The notes under the pieces: generated by a model | The model's input: the letters and a program-made list of their open reading frames with translations, nothing else | What the model was told of the DNA's origin: nothing | Database searches by the model: none | Shown here: piece by piece, positions 16,682 to 25,850 of the stretch | Layout: the number at the start of each line of letters is the position of its first letter | Position numbering within the stretch: the stretch's first letter is position 1 | Source of the DNA: Curtobacterium sp. TC1 | GTDB lineage: Bacteria > Actinomycetota > Actinomycetes > Actinomycetales > Microbacteriaceae | DNA length: 64,000 bases | Assembly (NCBI RefSeq): GCF_019844075.1 | Contig: NZ_CP081964.1 | Span: 496,001-560,000, forward strand | Reading direction: 5' to 3' | Position numbers and translations under genes: made by a program

Positions 16682-18318
16682 CCCCGCCCCGCGCCTTCCG
16701 TCCGCAGGCCGCCGCCTCCACCACCCGGCGCAAGGTACCTGCGCGGCGCGCCGTCGTCATCGGCGGCGGCATCAGCGGACTGGCGTCCGCCGCGCTGCTC
16801 GCGCGGGACGGCTTCGCCGTGACCGTGCTCGAGCAGCGCTCACAGCTCGGCGGCCGTGCCGGTTCGTGGGAGCGTGACGGCTTCCGGTTCGACACCGGGC
16901 CGTCGTGGTACCTCATGCCCGAGGTGTTCGACCACTTCTTCCAGCTGCTCGGCACCTCGGCCGACGCCGAACTCGACCTGGTGAAGCTCGACCCCGGGTA
17001 CCGCGTGTACAGCGAGGGCAACGACGAGCCGATCGACCTGCGGGCCGACGCCGAGGCCAACATCGCGCTGTTCGAGTCCGTCGAGCCCGGAGCCGGCAAG
17101 CGCATCCGGAAGTACCTCGCCTCGGCCGAGGACACCTACGCGATGGCGATCCGGCGGTTCCTGTACACGACGTTCCAGGACCTCACGAAGGTCGCCGCGC
17201 CCGACGTGCTCCGTCGTCTGCCGAAGCTCGCACGGCTCCTGCTGCAGCCGCTGTCGTCCCGTGCCGCCTCGGCGGTCAAGGACCGGCGACTCTGGCAGAT
17301 CCTCGGCTACCCGGCGGTGTTCCTCGGGACGAGCCCGTACGCCGCTCCGAGCATGTACCACCTGATGAGCCACCTCGACCTCGCCGACGGGGTGCTCTAC
17401 CCGAAGGGCGGCATCACCGAGGTGATCGCCGCGGTCGAACGGGTGGCCCGGGCCGAGGGCGCGAAGATCATCGCCGGTGCGAAGGTCGAGCGGATCGTCG
17501 TCGAGGACGGCGTCGCCACCGGCGTCGTCCACCGCGACCGTGACGGCGTCCAGCACACCGCCCCGGCCGACCTGGTCGTGAGCGCCGCGGACCTGCAGCA
17601 CACCGAGATGCAGCTGCTCGACCGCGAGCACCGCACCCACGGCGCCGAGCACTGGAAGACCCGCGACCCCGGGCCGAGCGCGGTGCTCGTGTACCTCGGC
17701 ATCGACGGCCCGACCCCCGGCCTGCTCCACCACACGCTCGTCTTCACCGAGGACTGGAAGGCGAACTTCGGCGCGATCTTCGGCAAGGACCGGCACGTGC
17801 CGGACCCCGCCTCGATCTACGTCTGCGCGCCCTCGGAGACGGACCCGTCCGTCGCGCCCCGCGGCTCGAGCAACCTGTTCATCCTGGTGCCGCTGCCCGC
17901 CGACCTGTCCATCGGCAAGGGCGGGATCGACGGCGCCGGCGACTTCGAGGTCGAGCAGATCGCCGACCGCGCCATCGACGTCGTCGCCGAGCGTTCGGGT
18001 GTCCCCGACCTGCGGGACCGCATCCGGGTCCGTCGGACGATCGGTCCGCGCGACTTCGCCGACGACCTCAACGCGTGGAACGGGTCGATGCTCGGCCCCG
18101 CGCACACGCTGAAGCAGAGCGCGTTCTTCCGCGAGAAGAACGCCTCGGCCAAGGTCGAGGGGCTGTACTACGCCGGGGCGTCCACGATCCCGGGCATCGG
18201 CCTGCCGATGTGCCTGATCAGCGCCGAGGTCCTGCTCAAGCGGATCCACGGTGACACGAGCACCGAACCGCTGCCCACCCCGCTCGGCACCCCGCGGAAC
18301 CGGGCCGGCACCGTCTGA
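16678..18318 (+). CDS. crtI: Phytoene desaturase (lycopene-forming)
   Basis: An FAD-dependent desaturase that converts phytoene to lycopene. The 546-aa protein begins with a ~24-residue basic leader, then the dinucleotide-binding motif VIGGGISGLASAALLARDG. The C-terminal FAD signature is YYAGASTIPGIGLPMCLISAE. The length and the GGRAGSWERDGFRFDTGPSWY segment are characteristic of CrtI. The ATG at 16678 overlaps the crtB stop (ATGA). Its product is the substrate of CrtEb in C50 carotenoid pathways. Confidence 0.94.
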   Translation: MTPPRAFRPQAAASTTRRKVPARRAVVIGGGISGLASAALLARDGFAVTVLEQRSQLGGRAGSWERDGFRFDTGPSWYLMPEVFDHFFQLLGTSADAELDLVKLDPGYRVYSEGNDEPIDLRADAEANIALFESVEPGAGKRIRKYLASAEDTYAMAIRRFLYTTFQDLTKVAAPDVLRRLPKLARLLLQPLSSRAASAVKDRRLWQILGYPAVFLGTSPYAAPSMYHLMSHLDLADGVLYPKGGITEVIAAVERVARAEGAKIIAGAKVERIVVEDGVATGVVHRDRDGVQHTAPADLVVSAADLQHTEMQLLDREHRTHGAEHWKTRDPGPSAVLVYLGIDGPTPGLLHHTLVFTEDWKANFGAIFGKDRHVPDPASIYVCAPSETDPSVAPRGSSNLFILVPLPADLSIGKGGIDGAGDFEVEQIADRAIDVVAERSGVPDLRDRIRVRRTIGPRDFADDLNAWNGSMLGPAHTLKQSAFFREKNASAKVEGLYYAGASTIPGIGLPMCLISAEVLLKRIHGDTSTEPLPTPLGTPRNRAGTV

Positions 18319-18650
18319 TGCCCGGGTTGTACCTCGCCGGCCTGGTCGTCTCGCTGGTCGGGATGACCGTGCTCGACGCCCGCTTCCGGCTGTTCTTCTG
18401 GCGGGCACCGTGGCGTGCTGCGGCCGTGATGGTCGTCGGCGTCGCCTTCTTCATGGTGTGGGACGTCGCCGGTGTCGCGTTCGGCATCTTCTTCATCGGC
18501 CCGCAGAACCTGCTGACCGGGGTGCTCCTGGCGCCCGAGGTACCACTCGAGGAACTCTTCTTCCTGCTGCTGCTCTGCTACTCGACGATGGACCTGGTCG
18601 GCTTCGTCCGGCCCGTCGTGCAGCGCGCGACCGATCGGCGGCGCGCGTGA
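18318..18650 (+). CDS. crtYe: C50 carotenoid cyclase subunit e
   Basis: A 110-aa membrane protein with three hydrophobic helices and the lycopene-cyclase-domain motif PLEELFFLLL. In Corynebacterium and relatives CrtYe works as a heterodimer with CrtYf to close the ends of a C50 chain. Its ATG shares the last base of the crtI stop codon (TGATG). The pairing with the next gene, which holds a matching PVEDLAYA motif, supports the heterodimer. The ring type formed (beta, epsilon or gamma) is not predictable here. Confidence 0.88.
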   Translation: MPGLYLAGLVVSLVGMTVLDARFRLFFWRAPWRAAAVMVVGVAFFMVWDVAGVAFGIFFIGPQNLLTGVLLAPEVPLEELFFLLLLCYSTMDLVGFVRPVVQRATDRRRA

Positions 18651-19045
18651 ACGGCACCGGGGCGTACGCGCTCCTCGCCCTGCCGTTCTTCGGCGTCACG
18701 GCCGTCGTGGCCGTGCTCGCCGGTGTCGTCGCCGCTCGCCGGGCCCGAGCGGCGGGCCGGCGACCTGCGGTCGGGCGCCGGGTCGCGGGGCTCACGTCGG
18801 TGATCGCGGGCATCGCCCTGCTCGTGATGACGATCGTGTTCGACAACGTCATCGTGACCCTGCGCATCGTCGCCTACGACCCGTCGCTCATCAGCGGGGC
18901 GAAGATCGGCGCGATCCCGGTCGAGGACCTCGCCTACGCGATGGCGGCGATCGTGCTGCTGCCCAGCCTGTGGGTCCTGTTCGACCGGACCGGCGCGCGC
19001 CCCGCGCCCGACCCGACCACCGCACCACCGGAGGACACGAAGTGA
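18647..19045 (+). CDS. crtYf: C50 carotenoid cyclase subunit f
   Basis: A 132-aa membrane protein with three predicted helices and the cyclase motif PVEDLAYAM near residue 95. It is the partner of CrtYe. The GTG at 18647 overlaps the crtYe stop by 4 bases; the longer frame upstream is an Arg-rich shadow. The tail is Pro/Asp-rich. Homologous pairs (LbtA/LbtB, CrtYg/CrtYh) form different ring types, so only the C50 cyclase class is certain. Confidence 0.85.
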   Translation: MNGTGAYALLALPFFGVTAVVAVLAGVVAARRARAAGRRPAVGRRVAGLTSVIAGIALLVMTIVFDNVIVTLRIVAYDPSLISGAKIGAIPVEDLAYAMAAIVLLPSLWVLFDRTGARPAPDPTTAPPEDTK

Positions 19046-19968
19046 ACGCCAGCACCGCCTCCAGGCCGTCGACCCTGCGCGCCCTGTTCGTGTCGTCCCG
19101 ACCGATCAGCTGGGTGAACACCGCCTACCCGTTCGGTGCCGCGTACCTGCTCGGCAGCGGGGTCGGCGTCGAGGGCGGCGGCGGGTTCTCGCTCGTCGCG
19201 TTCCTGGTCGGCGTCGTGTACTTCCTGGTGCCCTACAACCTGGCGATGTACGGCATCAACGACGTCTTCGACTACGAGTCCGACCTGCGCAACCCGCGCA
19301 AGGGCGGCGTCGAGGGTGCCCTGCTCGACAAGAGCGTCCACCGCACCACCCTCTGGGCCGTCGTCGTCACGAACGTGCCGTTCCTGGTCGCACTCGTCGT
19401 GCTCGGGGCGGTGAGCGGGAACGGGCCGTGGTCGTGGCTCGTCCTGGCGATCAGCGTGTTCGCGGTCATCGCGTACTCGGCGCCGGGGCTGCGGTTCAAG
19501 GAGAAGCCGTTCCTCGACTCCCTCACGTCGTCGACGCACTTCGTGTCACCGGCGATCTACGGTCTCGCGCTCGCTGGCCCGCACTGGACCGGTGAGCTCG
19601 TCGCCGTCTGCATCGCGTTCTTCCTGTGGGGTGTGGCCTCGCATGCGTTCGGCGCCGTGCAGGACGTCCTCGCCGACCGGGCCGGCGGCATCGGATCCGT
19701 CGCGACCGTCATCGGTGCGCGGGCGACCGTGCGCCTCGCGTTCGTCGCGTACCTGGTCGCCGGCGTCGCGCTGCTGTTCTCGGCGTTCCCCGGGCCGATC
19801 GCCGCCGTCGTCGTGATCCCGTACGCGCTCAACGTGCTGCCGTGGTGGAACATCACGGACCAGGGGGCCGAGGCCGCGAACGCCGGGTGGAAGCGGTTCC
19901 TCTGGATCAACTACCTGGCGGGCTTCATCGTGACGATGGCGCTCATCGCCTACGCCTTCACGCACTGA
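19042..19968 (+). CDS. crtEb: Lycopene elongase (UbiA-type prenyltransferase)
   Basis: Adds C5 units to both ends of lycopene, giving C50 carotenoids such as decaprenoxanthin or related pigments. The 308-aa integral membrane protein has eight or nine helices. The first Asp motif is NDVFDYESD (about residue 72) and the second lies in QDVLADRAGG (about 209). The GTG start overlaps the crtYf stop by 4 bases. It ends the operon; a repeat array begins 15 bases later. No glucosyltransferase (crtX) or MmpL-type gene is present in the cluster. Confidence 0.9.
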   Translation: MNASTASRPSTLRALFVSSRPISWVNTAYPFGAAYLLGSGVGVEGGGGFSLVAFLVGVVYFLVPYNLAMYGINDVFDYESDLRNPRKGGVEGALLDKSVHRTTLWAVVVTNVPFLVALVVLGAVSGNGPWSWLVLAISVFAVIAYSAPGLRFKEKPFLDSLTSSTHFVSPAIYGLALAGPHWTGELVAVCIAFFLWGVASHAFGAVQDVLADRAGGIGSVATVIGARATVRLAFVAYLVAGVALLFSAFPGPIAAVVVIPYALNVLPWWNITDQGAEAANAGWKRFLWINYLAGFIVTMALIAYAFTH

Positions 19969-19983
19969 GCGCCCCCGTCCCGT

Positions 19984-20160
19984 CGAGGTTCCGAAATCTC
20001 GGCATCTCGGCGCCGCGAGACGCGCTCCGTGGAACCTCGGCGCCGCACGCACGGCGAGTCGTGGAACCTCGGCGCTGCGCGCCCCTCGGCTCTGCGCACC
20101 CCTCGGCGCCGCGCACCCCTCGGTGCCACGCACACGGCGAGCCGCGGAACCTCGACGCCG
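19984..20160 (+). repeat. Intergenic periodic repeat array, copy 1
   Basis: A 27-base core (19984-20010, beginning CGAGGTTCCG) is followed by units ending in CCTCGG. GGAACCTCG occurs at 20031, 20063 and 20146, and shorter CCTCGG-only units occur at 17-base steps between. Spacing is about 32 or 17 bases. The core is identical to that at 33266. GAGGTTCC in the core and GGAACCTC in the units are inverse, so the RNA could fold. Confidence 0.75.
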
Positions 20161-20234
20161 CCGCACGCAGCCCTGACAGACTGGACGAACGCGCCACGGG
20201 AGTCGTGACGCGGCAGCCACGAAGGAGTGCACGC

Positions 20235-21278
20235 ATGACGGTCCGGATCATCCACGTCGGTCTCGGAGGGTGGGGCGGCAACTGGGCCCGCACCGCCATC
20301 CCAGAGGTAGCCGAAGTAGAGGTGGTCGGGCTCGTCGACCCGGTGCCGGCGACACTGACCGCCGTGCAGCAGGACCTCGGGCTGCCGGAGTCCGCAGCGT
20401 TCGCGTCCCTGACCGAGGCGCTCGCCGGGGTCGACGCCGACGCCGTCGTCATCACCGCGCCCGCCGTCACGCACGTGCCGCTCGCGCTCGAGGCCCTGGA
20501 CGCCGGCAAGCACGTCCTCGTCGAGAAGCCGTTCGCCAACACCACGGACGAGGCCGTCACCGCCGTGCGCCGTGCCGAGGAACTCGGCCTCGTGCTGCAG
20601 GTCAGCCAGAACTACCGCTGGTACCCGGCCCCTCGGGCGGTCCAGGAGATGCTCGAGGCGGACGTGGTCGGCGAGATCTCCGCGATCAACATCGACTTCC
20701 GGCAGTGGGACAACGACCTGGCGTTCGAGGAGCACCCGCACTACCGGTTCCCCCACGCCATGATCAACGACATGGCCATCCACCACTTCGACCTGCTCAG
20801 GATGGTCACCGGGCAGGAAGCCGTCCGGGTCTTCGCCAGGGCGACCTTCCCGTCGTACAGCAAGTACCAGGACGAAGCCATCGCCTCGATGATCATCGAG
20901 CTCGACGGCGGCCTGGTGGTCAGCTACCGCGGCAGCTGGCTCAGCCGTGGGCCCCGCACGGCGTGGGCCGGCGAGTGGAGCATCCACGGCGAGGACGGCG
21001 AGCTCTGGTTCACCAGCCGAGACGGCGCGCCGAACGCGATCGACGGCGACGTCGTCACCCTCCGCCGGACCCAGGACGACGCGGCCGAGCCCGTCGAGCT
21101 GCCCGTGCTCGAGCACACCGATCGCCAGGGCGGGCTGCAGGCCTTCGCGCGCTCGGTCGAGGGTGGTCCCGCACCGGCGACGAGCGGCCGCGACAACCTG
21201 CGCAGCCTCGCGCTGATGGAGGCCGCCACCCGCTCGGCGGCCAGCGGCCAGCCCGAGGACGTCGTCGTCCCGTCCTGA
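20235..21278 (+). CDS. Gfo/Idh/MocA-family oxidoreductase
   Basis: A 347-aa NAD(P)-dependent dehydrogenase likely acting on a sugar or cyclitol. The N-terminal Rossmann motif is GLGGWGGNWA (about residues 8-17). The segment HVLVEKPFANT holds the conserved EKP lysine. HHFDLLRMV in the C-terminal domain carries the catalytic-type His and Asp. The start is fixed by AAGGAG 8 bases before ATG 20235. It stands alone between a repeat array and a terminator, so the substrate cannot be inferred from neighbours. Confidence 0.88.
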   Translation: MTVRIIHVGLGGWGGNWARTAIPEVAEVEVVGLVDPVPATLTAVQQDLGLPESAAFASLTEALAGVDADAVVITAPAVTHVPLALEALDAGKHVLVEKPFANTTDEAVTAVRRAEELGLVLQVSQNYRWYPAPRAVQEMLEADVVGEISAINIDFRQWDNDLAFEEHPHYRFPHAMINDMAIHHFDLLRMVTGQEAVRVFARATFPSYSKYQDEAIASMIIELDGGLVVSYRGSWLSRGPRTAWAGEWSIHGEDGELWFTSRDGAPNAIDGDVVTLRRTQDDAAEPVELPVLEHTDRQGGLQAFARSVEGGPAPATSGRDNLRSLALMEAATRSAASGQPEDVVVPS

Positions 21279-21291
21279 ACGCACCGGCTGA

Positions 21292-21335
21292 CGGACGGGA
21301 GGCCCGTGGCGGGCCCGCACCGGGCCTCCCGTCCG
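21292..21335 (+). terminator. Hairpin terminator of the GGACGGGAGGC family
   Basis: Perfect 15-base arms (21292-21306 and 21321-21335) follow the oxidoreductase. The stem core is shared with 6135-6189. Confidence 0.65.
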
Positions 21336-21356
21336 CCGTGGGGTCGCGCCCACTGC

Positions 21357-21409
21357 CGCGAAAGCGACGGTCTGCCGCGGAACGTCCGCGGCGGACTGTC
21401 GCTTTCGCG
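21357..21409. repeat. 25-bp-arm intergenic palindrome
   Basis: Arms at 21357-21381 and 21385-21409 match with two mismatches and a 3-base loop; the outer part is CGCGAAAGCGAC. It is similar in layout to the dcd palindrome (long arms, tiny loop, no T-run) but different in sequence. Confidence 0.7.
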
Positions 21410-21479
21410 ACACGGCCCCGCGTGGCCGCACAGCGGCCATCTGGGCGCGCCCCCGGCGCGGACGTGTAGAAACTGGGGA

Positions 21480-21995
21480 ATGGCCAAGGACAGTCTCCCC
21501 GAGCTCGAACTCGCGAACGTCCGCACGCGTGAGCGCATGACCGACACCGTCACCGAGCTCAAGCGCCGTGCGAACCTCCCGGCGCGCGCACGTCTCGCCG
21601 CTGCGAAGACCCGCCAGCGCTGGCACCGTGACCCGACCCCGCTCGTCGCGATGGGCATCACCGGGCTGACCGGTGTCGCGGCGATCGTCCTCGGCATCGC
21701 GCTGCGCAACCGCCCCGCGGGGCACCTGGCGACGCCGCCGGCCAGTTCGGCGTTCACCGCACTGCTGCCGTTCGGCGCGCGCGGCGACGGCCCCTCTGCC
21801 AAGGAGCAGGCACAGTCCGGCCGCAAGGGTCGCAAGGCCCGGGCGAAGGCCGCCGAGCAGGCGCTGGACCGTGATCCAGCCCACAAGGCCCGCGTGAAGC
21901 AGCAGACCGGCATCGCCGCGGTGCAGCGACGGGCGAACAAGAACCGCAAGGCAGCGGTGAAGCGGTCCAAGCAGGCACTGAAGGCGCGAGGGTAG
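21480..21995 (+). CDS. DUF3618-like membrane-anchored protein
   Basis: A 171-aa very basic protein. An N-terminal part similar to DUF3618 (RERMTDTVTELKRRANLPARA) is followed by one membrane helix (about residues 57-78), an Ala/Pro-rich linker and a Lys/Arg/Ala-rich tail of about 70 residues that could bind nucleic acid or cell-wall polymers. The function is unknown. It ends 4 bases before the yihY start, so the two are probably one operon. GGGGA directly precedes the ATG at 21480. Confidence 0.7.
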   Translation: MAKDSLPELELANVRTRERMTDTVTELKRRANLPARARLAAAKTRQRWHRDPTPLVAMGITGLTGVAAIVLGIALRNRPAGHLATPPASSAFTALLPFGARGDGPSAKEQAQSGRKGRKARAKAAEQALDRDPAHKARVKQQTGIAAVQRRANKNRKAAVKRSKQALKARG

Positions 21996-21999
21996 TCCG

Positions 22000-23031
22000 A
22001 TGGCACAGGACCAGCAGAAGCCCGAGCCGAACGACTCCCGGAAGCCCGACAGCCCGACCGACCTGAACAAGCCGACGCTCGTCTACACGCTCAAGAAGAC
22101 GCTGCGCGAGTTCTCCAGCGACCAGTGCACCGACCTCGCCGCGAGCCTGACGTACTACACGGTCCTCGCGCTCTTCCCCGGGCTGCTCGCGATCGTCTCG
22201 ATCCTCGGGCTCGTGTCGAACCCGTCGGACACCATCACGTCGCTGCTGGACGTCGTCCGCAACGTCGGCGGCGGCCAGGTCGCGGACCTGCTCCAGGACC
22301 CGATCGAGGGACTCGTCCGCTCGCCCGCCGCCCCGGTCACGTTCATCGTCGGTCTCGTCGGTGCCCTCTGGTCGGCCTCCGGCTACGTCGGCGCCTTCGG
22401 CCGGGCGATGAACCGGATCTACAACGTCCGCGAGGGGCGTCCGATCTGGAAGCTCCGCCCGACGATGCTCGGCGTGACGCTCGCGACCGTCGTCCTGCTC
22501 GTGCTCGGTCTGCTCGTGCTCGTCTCCGGCCCCCTGGCGCGCAGCTTCGGTGACGTCATCGGCCTCGGGGACGTCGCCGCGACGGTGCTGTTGATCGTGC
22601 AATGGCCGATCCTGCTGATCATCGCGATCATCACCGTGGCAGTGCTCTACTACTGGTCCCCGAACGTCAAGCAACCGAAGTTCACCTGGGTCAGCGGCGG
22701 ATCGATCCTCGCGCTCCTCATCTGGATCATCGCGAGCGTCGGGTTCGGGTTCTACGTCGGGAACTTCTCGAACTACAACGCCACCTACGGTTCCCTCGGT
22801 GGGGTCATCGTGTTCCTGCTGTGGATCTGGATCACGAACAACGCGCTGCTCTTCGGCGCCGAGTTCGATGCCGAGCTCGAGCGTGGCCGCGAGCTCCAGG
22901 CCGGCATCCGTGCGGAAGAGGACATCCAGCTCCCCGAGCGCGACACCCGCCAGATCGAGAAGCAGGACGAGAAGCGCGCGCAGGACGTCCTCGAGGGGAT
23001 CCGGATCCGGCAGGGCGCCGACGGCGACTGA
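22000..23031 (+). CDS. YihY/BrkB-family membrane protein
   Basis: A 343-aa protein with about six membrane helices and charged termini. Family hallmarks are AASLTYYTVLALFPGLLAIVS near residue 50 and YGSLGGVIVFLLWIWITN followed by GAEFDAELER near residue 275. YihY proteins were once called RNase BN, which is now considered wrong; a transport or envelope role is assumed. The C-terminal 50 residues are a charged cytoplasmic tail. It is paired with the DUF3618-like gene upstream. Confidence 0.88.
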   Translation: MAQDQQKPEPNDSRKPDSPTDLNKPTLVYTLKKTLREFSSDQCTDLAASLTYYTVLALFPGLLAIVSILGLVSNPSDTITSLLDVVRNVGGGQVADLLQDPIEGLVRSPAAPVTFIVGLVGALWSASGYVGAFGRAMNRIYNVREGRPIWKLRPTMLGVTLATVVLLVLGLLVLVSGPLARSFGDVIGLGDVAATVLLIVQWPILLIIAIITVAVLYYWSPNVKQPKFTWVSGGSILALLIWIIASVGFGFYVGNFSNYNATYGSLGGVIVFLLWIWITNNALLFGAEFDAELERGRELQAGIRAEEDIQLPERDTRQIEKQDEKRAQDVLEGIRIRQGADGD

Positions 23032-23073
23032 CACCCGAGGCGTTCCTCCGGACGGAGGCGCTACGGTGCGACC

Positions 23074-23565
23074 GTGCCCGACTTCCTCGAGGGACTGCCG
23101 TTCTGGCAGCTCGTCCTCGCGCTCTTCGCGATCGTGTTCTGCCGCGCGCAGGCCACGTACTGGGTGGCGCGACTCGCGGTGACGGGTGCGTCCCGCTCCC
23201 GTTGGGGCGGCTGGCTGCACTCGCCGGCGGTCCGCCGTGGCTCGACGCTCCTCGAACGCTGGGGACTGCCGGTGGTGACGGTGAGCTTCGTGGTCGTCGG
23301 TCTGCAGACGGTGATGAACGCCGCCGCGGGCCTGGCCCGGGTGGCGTGGTGGCGGTACACGATGGCGATGGTGCCGGGCTGCATCGCGTGGGCCTTCCTC
23401 TACGCGACCGTCGGGCTCGCGGTGTTCTGGGCGGTGGTCGCTGCACTCGCCGGTTCGCCGTGGGGCATCGCAGCGGTGGCCGTCCTGGTGGTCGCGGTGG
23501 TCGTCGCGGTGACGGTTCTCCACAGATCGCGGAAGCGGACGGGAGGCCCGGCCAGGCTTCCGTAG
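23074..23565 (+). CDS. DedA/VTT-like small membrane protein
   Basis: A 163-aa protein with four or five hydrophobic segments. RWGLPVVTVSFVVVGLQTVMNAAAGLARVAWWRYTM recalls the re-entrant loop and G-x-x-R pattern of the VTT (DedA) family, whose members act as lipid scramblases or transporters; the match is by eye and the protein is shorter than typical DedA. The GTG at 23074 has TACGGT exactly 6 bases upstream, a leaderless arrangement. It precedes the SDR gene by 10 bases. Confidence 0.65.
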   Translation: MPDFLEGLPFWQLVLALFAIVFCRAQATYWVARLAVTGASRSRWGGWLHSPAVRRGSTLLERWGLPVVTVSFVVVGLQTVMNAAAGLARVAWWRYTMAMVPGCIAWAFLYATVGLAVFWAVVAALAGSPWGIAAVAVLVVAVVVAVTVLHRSRKRTGGPARLP

Positions 23566-23575
23566 GCTGGCCTCC

Positions 23576-24271
23576 GTGACGAATTCCCTGACTGCAGATC
23601 GTCCGGTCGCCCTGGTGACCGGTGCCACCCGCGGCATCGGCCGCGCGATCGCCGCCGACCTCGGCCGCACCCACCACGTGCTCGTGGGTGGCCGGTCCGC
23701 CGAGGCGGTGGACGCCCTCGTCGCGGAGCTGCCGAGCGCGGTGCCGTTCGTCGGTGACCTGGGCGCGGGCGAGTTCCCCGCGCTGCCCGAGCGGCTCGAC
23801 GTGCTCGTGCACTCCGCCGGCGTCGAGCAGGGCACGACCGTCGCCGACACCCCGCGTGCCGTGTGGGAGCAGGTCTTCGCGACGAACGTGTTCGCCGTCG
23901 CCGAGCTCACCCGGCTGGCGCTGCCCGCACTCCGGACGGCGCGGGGCATCGTGGTGCCGATCAACAGCGGTTCCGGGTTCCACTCCGGCCCCGGTGGTGG
24001 CGTGTACGCGGCGTCGAAGTTCGCACTGCGGGCCTTCGCCGACGCCCTGCGTGAAGAGGAGCGGGCGAACGGCGTGCGGGTGTCGAGCGTGCACCCCGGA
24101 CGGACCGACTCGGACATGCAGCGGCAGCTCGTGGCGAAGCTCGGGGAGTCCTACGACACCGACTACTACCTGGCGCCCGAAGACGTGGCCGCCGCGGTCC
24201 GCACCGTCGTCGACCTGCCCGAGCGCGGTACCGTCGAGTCGCTCGCGATCCGACCGACCCGACGGCGCTGA
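23576..24271 (+). CDS. Short-chain dehydrogenase/reductase
   Basis: A 231-aa SDR enzyme. The cofactor motif TGATRGIGRAIA occupies residues 14-25. The catalytic pair is YAASKFA (Tyr and Lys, about 143-147), and the preceding Ser lies in INSGSGFHS. NSAG is replaced by HSAGVEQG. The GTG at 23576 has TAGGCT 7 bases upstream, a leaderless pattern. The substrate is unknown. It converges on the ABC-F gene with 7 bases between stops and no visible terminator. Confidence 0.88.
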   Translation: MTNSLTADRPVALVTGATRGIGRAIAADLGRTHHVLVGGRSAEAVDALVAELPSAVPFVGDLGAGEFPALPERLDVLVHSAGVEQGTTVADTPRAVWEQVFATNVFAVAELTRLALPALRTARGIVVPINSGSGFHSGPGGGVYAASKFALRAFADALREEERANGVRVSSVHPGRTDSDMQRQLVAKLGESYDTDYYLAPEDVAAAVRTVVDLPERGTVESLAIRPTRRR

Positions 24272-24278
24272 CCGCGGT

Positions 24279-25850
24279 CTACGACAGCCCGATGCGCGCG
24301 TCGAGTTCCAGACGCTCCAAGAACGTCTCGTCGTGGCTGACCACGACGAGCGCTCCGCGGTAGGCCCGCAACGCGTCGACGAGCTGGTCGACGCTCGTCA
24401 GGTCGAGGTCGTTCGTCGGCTCGTCGAGCACCAGCAGCTGCGGCGGCGGGTCGGCCAGCACCAGCGCCGCGAGCGCCACCCGGAACCGTTCCCCGCCGGA
24501 CAGCGCCCCGGCCGGTCGGTCGACGGTGTCGCCGCGCACCAGGAACTCCGCGAGCCGGTTCCGCACCTCGGCGACGGCGACGTGCGGGGCGTCCCGGCGC
24601 ACGTTGTCGAGCACGGTCGCGGCGTCGTCGAGGGTGTCCTTCCGCTGCGGCAAGTAGGCGATCCGGTCGACGTGCGCGACGGCCGTGGTCGCCGGCAGCG
24701 GGTGCTCCCGGGCTTCCGGCGCACCGACGAGCTGTTCGAGCAGGGTGGACTTCCCGACGCCGTTGTCCCCGGTGACCGCGATCCGTTCCGGTCCCTGCAC
24801 GATCACGTCCCGCCCACGCACCGTGACGGTGGCGATCTGCCGAGACGCGGGAACGCCCGGGTCGGGCAGGGTCACGTGGATGGACTCGTCGTCGCGGAGC
24901 CGGAGCTGTGCTTCCCGCTTTGCCTCGAGGGCAGCGGCCTCGTCGTCGGCGTACCCGACGCGGAGCCGACCGGCGGTCTGCTCTCCCTTCTTCCGCATCT
25001 CGTTCGCGTAGCCCTTCGGCATGTTCTCGACCGCTTTCACCCCGGCGCGAGCACGACGGGCGATCTTCGTCTCGGCCTCGATGCGCTGTCGTTTCTCGGT
25101 CCGGTGCCGCTGCTCGGCGACGCGGACCTCGCGCTCGACGGCCGCCTGCTGCACGGCCAGGTGCTCCTCGAACGCGCTGAACGTCCCACCGAACACGGTC
25201 ATCGACCCGGACCGCAGCTCCACGGTCTCGTCGACGTGCTCGAGGAGCTCCCGGTCGTGGCTCACCACCACGAGGGTCCCGCGCCAGTCGTCGACCAGGT
25301 CGAGCAGGAGCCCGCGTGCCCGCCGATCGAGGTTGTTCGTCGGCTCGTCGAGGAACGCGATCGGACGGCCGCGCAACCGGACCCCGGCGACGGCCACGAG
25401 CACGGCCTGCCCGCCGGACAGCGTCGACACCGGGCGCTCCAGGTCGGCGCCGTCGAGCCCGACGCTCGCGATCGCGGCGGCGGCCCGCTCCTCGAGGTCC
25501 CAGTCGTCGCCGACCGCCTCGAAGTGCTCGGGCGACGCGTCACCGGACAGCACGGCCCGGAGCGCGGTGAGCGTCGACCGGATGCCGAGCAGGTCGGCGA
25601 CGGTCTCGTCCTCCCCGACCGCAAGGCGTTGGGGCAGGTGGTCGACGGGACCCGACGTCGAGATGGTGCCCGACGTGGGGTGGAGTCGGCCGGTGGCGAG
25701 CCGGACCAGCGTGGACTTGCCGGCCCCGTTCCTCCCGACCAGGCCGGTCCGGCCCCGCCCGAAGGCGGCGGTGAGGTGGTCGAGCGCGACGGTGCCGTCG
25801 GGCCAGGCGAACGTGACGTCGTGCAGGACGACGGATGGACTGCTGGGCAT
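24279..25850 (-). CDS. ABC-F family ATPase (ribosome-acting, possible antibiotic resistance)
   Basis: A 523-aa soluble ATPase with two ABC domains and no membrane part, as in ABC-F proteins that bind the ribosomal E site. First domain: Walker [13 protein letters not shown], signature LSGGQAVLVAVAG, Walker B IAFLDEPTNN. The interdomain linker (about 195-300) is highly charged. Second domain: Walker A GDNGVGKSTLLE, signature LSGGERFRVALA, Walker B LLVLDEPTND. Some ABC-F proteins protect against macrolides, lincosamides or pleuromutilins; others are translation factors. The long structured leader with an upstream small frame favours an inducible resistance type. The ATG at 25850 follows GGGAGG by 7 bases. 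Confidence 0.88.
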   Translation of the reverse strand: MPSSPSVVLHDVTFAWPDGTVALDHLTAAFGRGRTGLVGRNGAGKSTLVRLATGRLHPTSGTISTSGPVDHLPQRLAVGEDETVADLLGIRSTLTALRAVLSGDASPEHFEAVGDDWDLEERAAAAIASVGLDGADLERPVSTLSGGQAVLVAVAGVRLRGRPIAFLDEPTNNLDRRARGLLLDLVDDWRGTLVVVSHDRELLEHVDETVELRSGSMTVFGGTFSAFEEHLAVQQAAVEREVRVAEQRHRTEKRQRIEAETKIARRARAGVKAVENMPKGYANEMRKKGEQTAGRLRVGYADDEAAALEAKREAQLRLRDDESIHVTLPDPGVPASRQIATVTVRGRDVIVQGPERIAVTGDNGVGKSTLLEQLVGAPEAREHPLPATTAVAHVDRIAYLPQRKDTLDDAATVLDNVRRDAPHVAVAEVRNRLAEFLVRGDTVDRPAGALSGGERFRVALAALVLADPPPQLLVLDEPTNDLDLTSVDQLVDALRAYRGALVVVSHDETFLERLELDARIGLS

